NCBI RefSeq assembly: GCF_004798865.1
Contig: NW_025336087.1
Coordinates: 12,506,686 to 12,570,685 of the forward strand
Direction: 5' to 3'
Source of the DNA: Varanus komodoensis
Taxonomy: Eukaryota > Chordata > Lepidosauria > Squamata > Varanidae
Length of the DNA: 64,000 nt
In this document: piece by piece, positions 13,001-22,000 of the stretch
How the letters are laid out: each line of letters opens with the position of its first letter
Numbering within the stretch: position 1 is the first letter of the stretch
The notes under the pieces: generated by a model
Told to the model about the DNA's origin: nothing
Database searches by the model: none
Seen by the model: the letters and a program-made list of their open reading frames with translations, nothing else
Translations under genes and position numbers: made by a program

Positions 13001-16000
13001 GGGGTATGCATAGCCCAGGCTTGGAATCACTGTGCTAATCATTTGTAGCAATTCCTACAAGGTTATTTTATTTTATTTTTTTATTTGCTCCTTTTCAGTC
13101 CTGCCTCTCTTCTGTCATGAAACTCAAGGAGCGATGCATGGGGTCCCAGGGTGATATCTGCTTGAGGCAATGACCCTGCTCAGACCTGTTTAGCTTGAGT
13201 ATGTTGCTTTCATCATGTGCCCTTAGACCACACGCTGGGACTTTCTCTGTGATATGAGGAACTGTCAGATCAAATAATTGTGGTCCTGATAAATATAAAG
13301 AACAATTCGTTTCCATTATTGAAAATTGGTGCTTGTGCAAACTAGAGATTACCATCTGTTTTCCCACTGCCCAGTTTTGCCACCATCACTGCATTTACTT
13401 ATTGTAAATGAATAGAAGTAAAGCTGAAAATTAGCATGAAATTTACTGAAATTGAGTCTCTCTGTGTCAGGGGTTGACAGCCTGGGTCTTCCAGATGTAC
13501 CCCACCTTCTATCAGTCCCGGTCAATCTAATCAAAGAGCAGGAATAGAGGAAGTTGTAGGCCCAATATCCAGAGCATCAAAGGTTCCCCACCCCCTAATG
13601 TGCTTGATTTTAATTAATCACTTCAACTAATGGTGCAATCTGGGCATGGTTAGAAAGGAACAAACATGCTACAGTTTCTAGCCAACATACTGCCTGGGCT
13701 ATGTTGGGAGGTATAAGACTTTTTCTGTCTAAACTTACATAGAACTGCATCCTAAATTACTTAAGAACTGTCGTCTTCTGTGCATGTTTTTGTTAGGTGA
13801 TTGCCAATTTGACGCATGCAATTGAGAAACAAAAGGACAGAATACAGTTGATGAAAACATTCACAAAGTGGCGCCTTCAACATTTTGTGGGCAGACAAGA
13901 GGCCAGACAGGAGGTACATGTGGATGTGATAAGTTGAATTCTAGAGGGTTATTGCAGAGTCAGTTGTCTTTACTTTTTCATTAAAAAACTGATTTAAAAC
14001 AAGATAAAACCAGCAGTTTCTATGGCCTGGCTCATACATAATGACCTTCCAGGGTTTTTTAACCCCTGGGTTGTTATGCATGAGTCATCATGCCAAATTG
14101 TGTTGTTTAATTGTTCCTGCTGCTAGTGAGAGTGACTGAACACCCCATGGTTGTTTCTCCATTCCTGGAGACAGGAAAAGCCAAGTGGAAGCAAACAAGC
14201 AGCGGGAGCTAGTGCACTTTTCATTTGCAACAACCCAGAGATTTAAAAAACCTGGATTGTCATTATGTGTGAACCAGGCCAATATGTAATGAAAAAATAA
14301 ATACATTTAAAATCTTCTTTCCCCTGAGGCAGCTGAGCAAGCCATGTATGGGGTGATCAAAAGATAATAATTTGTATTTGCAGGATTGTGCTTGGGCTTT
14401 ATCTCATGAGGTCAGACATATGGAAGTGTTCGAAGTGCCTTTGCTTTGTTCGTTGATAGCAAGGCCCTTTTGGTTTTCAGTGGCAACCAAGATTGATGAT
14501 CTGAATTTAGCATAGCTTGCATGCATTCAAATCTTTGGGTTGGTTTCACAGCAGCTGCATGCAACAGTGACCGCTATATTATGCATGCTAGGCAGTTATG
14601 TACCCCACAGGCCTGCTTTTGCAACATCAGAAACAAGCTAGTGAGGTATAACCATAATACAGCTGGGGCCATGCTCTGGGAATTGAAAACCCCTTTGTAG
14701 CCTCTTAAGTGTATAGGTAACTGATTTGTTGAACCTATATTTCAGGTATATACGAAGCGGCTGGCTGATCGCCTATATGAAATGGGTTTGTTGAAGAAAG
14801 CATGGACAATTTGGCGCTCTCGTATCCATATAAAATGGAAAGAGACTATGGAAAGGGCCTGTCAGTCAAGTGCTGAATCTGTGCGCATTGAGATATCCAG
14901 TGACTATGAAACTAAACTTCAGGAGGTAAGGAGGTTTCTAAAGGTCTCTTTCCTGATGGACATTATGTAAAGACAGTAATGTCTGTCACATACAAGGAAA
15001 GATTTTAACTCTGAAGGCTTACTTGGTAGAGATTTTCTTCTAGTACGTGACATAGCAGCTAATGCAGGATTGAATAATAACAGGCTGGTAGACATCATGG
15101 AGTATGCAGAAGTATAGACGACTAATATCTGGTAAGACTAGATCTGGCCAGAATGTTAAAATGAATAACAAGAATGTGCATAGTTAGAAGGGAAATATGG
15201 TATTGTAGCATGCTCTTAAATGTTTAACATTTTTCAGACCTGTTTATAATTTTAAACAATAAATTTAAAAACTGGATTGGCTATCATTATTTGTCCTGTT
15301 TTGGGATGCTCATGTCATTGCACCCATGGATCCATTTTTATAAAAGAAAATACCAAACAAAAATTGAACCATTGTTCATTGTGTAGTAGAAATGAGAAAT
15401 ATGTATTCAGTGTGGCATAATGACTATGATTGGGCTAGAAAATATGATTACAGTCTTATCCTTCCATGTAAAAGGAATACATTCTCACTCCCCTCTCCAG
15501 TCATATTTTCCTATCTATGAAGCATTGAACATGTAAGATAATAAACTAAAACCAGCATCTGCAAACTTGAACTAATATCCCACCTGCAATATACTTCGTT
15601 TGCTTTGAGCCTGTGTGTGTTCAATTTGTATGTGTATATGCCCATTCTGTTTGAATGTGGAACAGCAGATGAAACAGTAGGCTGGTTTGCACACATGGCA
15701 GTTGAGTGCCATGTCGACTTAACCCTGTTCAAGGGCTGTCCTGTGAGAACCAGATAAGCACAGGTTATGCAAAGGTTAAACAATCTTAGAACAGACTGTG
15801 ATTTATGCAAGGATTGTTAATCCTTACATAACATACACTCACCAGGTTTGCATGGGATGGCAATTCTAGTGGAATTAGATATATAAATTGGCATCTGCAA
15901 GTACCATGGTTCATATTGCATTAAATATCACGAGTTGTGCCATGTTATATGATCCAGGTCAGTATATAGTTGGGGAGGTACGACCCCTGTGCTCGATACA

Positions 16001-19000
16001 CAGGAAGATCAGGAGGAATATTGTCCAAAGTCATCCCATGAAAATATTTTCTAGTATAGGACAGTTGCTTTTTTGGTCCCATGACATATGAAATACAAAA
16101 TGGATATCATGATGTCATGTTGCATCAACATGGAATGAATATGTTATGGGCATGTTTCTCTCACATGATATTCTTAATCAAACAATAACAAATGCTCAAA
16201 AGAAAGAATCTATTTTGTAAGTGTGAAACCTTTATCACTCCAGACAATATCCTAATTGGACACCTTTTTAACACCAGCATTTTAAATATGATTACATGCC
16301 TCTGTGTAACCTCTGAACTTATCTTACCCACCTGTCCCTAGCTCCTTGCCACTGTTGTGCTATCCAAAATGCCTCTTTTGGTTCCTTTTAAGCCTGTAAA
16401 TTGCCCCCTCACTGCAGTTTCCAGGCAGAACCTATTATAGTTCTATGTTGGCTATACATGTATGTCACCCATCTTTCCTTATTTTTGCTTTGAAAGGGCT
16501 AGTAAGTAACCCGAAGAATATGTTTCGTCTCAGTATTTTCTAAAACCTGTAAAAGAAACAAAACAAACAATATGCTAACTGAATTGCTCTTGTATTTCCT
16601 TATTAGGTAAATGCTGAATTGGAAGCCGCAAGAGCTGAGATGTTAGAAATGCAGAACAGAAGACATGATTACGAGGATGCTATGAAGAAGGCTTTCATGC
16701 GTGGTGTCTGTGCACTCAATCTGGAAGCCATGACCATCTTTCAGGGCAAAGAATTCAGATTTGACCAGGGTTAGTATTACAAGGCAATCAAGATGTCATT
16801 AAGAAGCCAGTAGCATGCCAATGGATAGTTTTTTTATTTCTTTCAGTTACAATGTTCCAGAAGGTTTTCTGGTTGCTAATCCAGAAAAAAAATCCAAAAA
16901 GAAAATCCACAAAAGGGTTCTGATTCAGTCAGATAGCAAGTAATGTAAAAAAATACAGTGCTGCCCCAGTTCAATTCAATGATTTGTTACAGGAAGACAG
17001 ATGAGTGCGCTGGACTGAGGTGTGAATCAGTTTTCCGCTTTGGCTGTTCTCCTCACCCCATTGCATTCTAAACAGCTGAGATGCCTCTCCTAAGGTTTAA
17101 TTACTGGCAGCAAGAGCTTTGAACTAAATATGTTGGTATCTTTTTATTTTGCCTCCAGTCCTGCCTACCACTGGGATGTGACCCTTGAGAGCTTCTCCAA
17201 AATTGAATTTTGTCCTTGAACTGAAAGAGGTCCCCACCCCTGTTTTGAGACGATTTTTATAATACGTTATTAGCATGATACATAATACAAGTTTCAAGAA
17301 AACTCCTTGGTCGTTGGGTGCATAGAGCAGCCTTCACCAGACTGGTTGAAGGATACTGGGGATCATAGTTTAATGCATGGAGGAGCATCAGAGGTTGGAA
17401 AAACGTGGTCTAGATGGTAATTTTGCAATTCAGATTTCCAAGATTAAGAAGCCTCTTGAATGGGGCAGTTGGTGATTGTCAACCCAGTCCAATCATGCTT
17501 CTCAAACTACAAGAGGTTCAGATTTTCTTTTCATAATATTTGGGTTAAGGCATGGTAGACACAATCCTAACTACAATGTCGGTATAAAATAGATGAGGTA
17601 CATCAGCTCCTGTGTCATGAGATGACTTTTATACTTCCTCTTCTGCTACTTCTTGCTGTTTCATTTTCCTGTACAAAGAAAGTTGCAGTTTGGTTGTGTT
17701 CTTAACTTTTTAAAGATAGTCCTTGGGCTAGTAAGCTATCCTGAGACATTTTATCATGAAGGATGGGATAGAAATGTTTTAAATAAAAAATAAAAATAAA
17801 AGTGTGCATAGTTGAATCAGAGCTTTTAAAATCTGAACTAGTTTATTTACCACAAGATGGCACTGTAGTCCTGCAGAAAGCTCTATGGCAAGCATCCCTA
17901 GAGCAACTGGAAGTGTAGGCGTGTTTGTGTGTATGTGCATGCTTTCTAAATGTATGCTTCAGAGCTGCTTCATACATTATGGCAGCCCCATAGCAACTTT
18001 GCAGGCTTACTCTACATACATGCCAAGATCCACAGAGGAACAAGAGAACACCAAGAAAATAAGCTCAACAGTTCATGCTTATTTGTGGGAATGCGTGTAA
18101 GCGTGACATTTTGAAGATTCTGTTGTTGTCCAAATATCACAAAGAACATTTGTGCAAAAGTCAAATCCACATGGAAGTGCAGGTTTTTCTAAGAATGGAT
18201 TAGAAGCCTCAGATTTAAGACACCGCATAGAAGGACGTGCAGCCTTTTAAGTAAATACTTTTCAGAAAGAATCGCTGATACACACTTTTGAGGAGAGTTC
18301 CCTGTGTTTTATCTTTCTAATATCTCTGTGAGTTGGTACATGGTTGGCAACTGTTTGCAGAGTTTTTTTTTTAATTCTGCCTAGATCTGGTATAAATTAT
18401 AGTATAAATTGGCTTATAAAGAATAAGACTGCTTGTGCATAAGTGTATTAGTAGACACCAGCCTTATACCATGTACTGTACTGGTTCCTTAAACTAGTAG
18501 GCTTATACTTCGTTGATTGGAATTCTACACCTTGCCCCCCAAAAATAACTCCTTAGTTTCCGCTTCTCTTCTTCCTTGAAACCTTCTCTTCAAAATTTAT
18601 CTTTTCTGTGAAGCTTTTGGCCTAATGCCTTAATCTCTTGTTCCCCACCACCCTGAAACTATTTTTTTTTTCATTTATATGTATCTAAGAATTTCAGATA
18701 GCTTGCAAGGTAGCTTGCAGTCCTTATAAGAATAACATATAAAAGAGATAAAACACAAAATCCATGTAAAAACATTACAATATTCAAAACCATTCTGAAA
18801 AGGATATCATGCTAAAACTCAGCCTGAAAGCAAAGAGAAACAAAAATATGCTAACTTACCAAAAGAAAACACAATAACAGAAAAAGTCACTCATGTTTTG
18901 TGGGGAAAGGAGTTCCATAATCTGGGAGGGAAAGTGTCACCGCCAACTCAGTAGTCATGGAACCTAGAGCAAGGCATATATGCATTTTGCCCCTATATAC

Positions 19001-22000
19001 TTACCTATGAGCATCTTAATTAAATTTTGATTGTCAGTATATCTGGGCAAGGATCTGTATTGTTGTTTTGTTTATATTCAGAAAAGATGTGGTTTATGCA
19101 GAAAATAAATTATAATTTAACGTATCTTTCATCATGTGACATTGTTGCTAGAGTGATGCTAGTTAAAAGGGGGATAATTATAGCTGATATTTTTTTATAA
19201 AGCTCTAAACACAAATGTACAAATTAGGCATTTTTAAGTCATACAGCAATATGGCTTACTTTTAATTAAGCACAAAATGCAAGAGGCATATGATTTGAAA
19301 GTGATTTAATTTTTTTTCCTTGCTGTTCTCCAGTTGAGTTATGAATATTTCTTCATTTATGTATAGTAGCTGATCTGCCAGATAAGAGAGCAGAGCCTGG
19401 TGCTGGCACTGGTGATCCTACACCAAAACTCCCTCCAACTCAATTTGATCGACCTTTACCACCAACCTCTTCCTCATCATTGCTGCCACCACCGCCTCCC
19501 CCACCTCCCCCTCCTCCAGCAATGACTTCTGGCTCTGCTGCTGTAGAAAATCTAGTAAGTAAGAAACATTGAAAATATCATTGAATCAGTGCAAATTCTG
19601 TTTCAGCAATCCTAAATATAAATAAAATTTAAGAGAAGAGTTTGGAAGATAAGATAAAAGATTAATTTTAATGGCATTTGCTATGCTAGCTTATAGTTAG
19701 AGCAAGCTATTAGCCTATTTTATGCCTGCTTAATATTACTCCTGCAAAACAAGATACTGACCATGTTAGCACATGCTAACCCATAGTTGTCTTACCCAGG
19801 TTTGTTGGGGTGACTATCAAACAAATCACAGATAGTTGTTTGTTTCCCTCTTTCATCCACTTCTTCCATGTATTCGAAATGCCTTTGGACTGCTCCAGTG
19901 TTGGCAGGTAGATGGATTGGATGTGGTTTGATTTGGTTTTCCATTCTTGCCTGCTGCCTATATAACCTGGCAAAACACCCCATGAACAGCCCACAGTTCT
20001 GACCTGACATACAACAACAAGCTGTGGTTTGAACAGCCCAGATTTCACAACCCAACAACAAACCATGTGTTTGCTTTCTAGCTCAATTATAGTAGACCAA
20101 CCATTGTTAGCACGGCTGGCCTTGTACACTGCAACCACCCAAAATTCAACTATGGGTTAAATAAACCATGAGTTAACTGTATGTAGGAGCCAGATCAATA
20201 TATTGGTATTCACTTTTAGCAGTGGGAAATAGACGATTTGTGTATATGTTGCCTAATTTAACCTGAGTACTATACATTTTTCTATTGCTTTGCAGTTTTC
20301 TTCTCACCAGGGCCATGCAATTACCTCTCAGACCAGATTAGACTCGGCTGCTGCATTATTAGCCTCTGGTGCTACAACAGGACCAGGCACTGTTTCTGTT
20401 CCAAAATTGGTAACAACCTCAATTATTTATTCTAGTCATTATTTGTTTGAGTCAAGTCTGTGGGTATAGATGACTGAGAATTTTTGTCTGCTGTGGAAAC
20501 AATGTAGAAATAGACAGGGAATGTTCAGAATGTATCCCTGTTCTTATACTAGGAGAAATGTAGTGTATATTTTTGTGTCCACTTTTGTACTTCCATTTTT
20601 AGCCATTTGCGGGGATGTCTCCATTGGTGGGTGGGAGAGTGTGCTTCTGCTCCCAGGACAATGAGACTAATCTTATCTCTGTCCTCTGTAGATACTGCAC
20701 ATAGCAAAGCAGTGTGTGTCCTTGTTGTTGAGGCAGTATGGTTGCCCTTTAACAACTCTTCTTTCCCACACCACTTCAGACAGAAGTGTTTACATCGATT
20801 CTGGCAGCATGATGGGATACCTGACTTGTCGGGATAACTGGAGAAGAGACAAGATTGCTTCCCCAAAATATCAGAGCAGTGCATCTCTGCAAAAGCCCTG
20901 TCCTAAATGTCCAGTCCTAAATCAAAGTGCCTCTAATTTGCTAACACCACCACTGACATCTTGGTTAATTCCAGAAAAATGGAAAAAATTCCCAGCTTTT
21001 CCATAAACTTCTTCCTTTAGCAAAGGCAAATAAACCTGCTACCCTAGAGTCACTTTCTGATATTCATTCTGGCTTAAATCAGGCCCATAGAACCAATGTT
21101 TGGCTCCCTTAGCTACCCTTCTTATAAGATCTATATGATCTTATGTGATCTATACTGTTTTATATGCCAGCAGAACCTTATGGAAGGTTCATATGGCCTT
21201 GTGCTTTCGACGGGTTCAGTTACCATGCCTTTTAAGCTTCTTAAAGTCAATAAAGTTTCTATATGCAGGAGTTCTTCTTTGTGGTCTCTGTGCATCACAG
21301 TTATGGGCTCTGTGCCTGCATGGGGCTTGTTGTCGGGAAGATTTTCCAAGCTAGATGCATTCTGGTGGAAGCCCCTCCCCTCAGGAGCCATCCTAGTGGG
21401 AGGGAGGAGACTGGCTCCTGTCAGAATGACTGGCTTGGAAAATCTTCCCCAACAACTGACCCACACAGGTGCAGAGCCCATATGTGTGTATGCACAGATG
21501 GCCACTCAAAGAACATCAGTTACAGGTAAGCAACCTTACTTTCTTGGGGTAAAGCAAGGGAAAAATAGCATTTAGATACATAAAACTAATAAACTGAGAT
21601 AAAATACTATGTATCTCTTGTGTAATTAGAATTTGTGTTTTGCTTATTGCAGTCAACTAGGGTTGTGACATCAGCACAACAGAAGGCAGGAAAAACGATT
21701 ACTGCTAGAATCACTGGCCGATCTGATTTTGGACCCAAGAATCGGATTTATAGTAACTTAGATGTGTTGGGTGTTTCTCCCCCCATGAATTCTGTTGTAG
21801 TGGAAAAACATCATCCAGTCACTCAAGTAAGTCCGATAATATTTAAATTATTTCTGCTTCTTTTCTATTTTTCTGTAAATAAGTTTAATTTGGAACATTT
21901 GTCAAAACATGTTGAGAGTTCAAATACAAAATATTTACTGGATCAGATTATATCAGTATCCTATCTAATTATTGACACTCAACCACTTGAAACCTTTATC

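Larger units (their letters stand above)
12834..13796 (+). other. POC5 intron c-d
   Basis: Contains two miniature elements (12853-13032 and 13468-13596). No other feature seen. Confidence 0.7.
16770..19366 (+). other. POC5 intron f-g
   Basis: Holds hAT-like copy 2 (17025-17243), a possible palindromic scrap (17318-17410), a LINE tail (17733-17800) and an old L2-like fragment (18660-18965). Confidence 0.6.

Noticed and set aside
20470-21006. Several overlapping ORFs of 64-111 codons on both strands in a POC5 intron
   Set aside because: No domain, no splice logic and no similarity to known proteins; consistent with chance ORFs.
21131-21575. ORFs of 124 and 159 codons on opposite strands
   Set aside because: They fall on the fold-back miniature element, whose palindrome keeps both strands open; no protein family fits.
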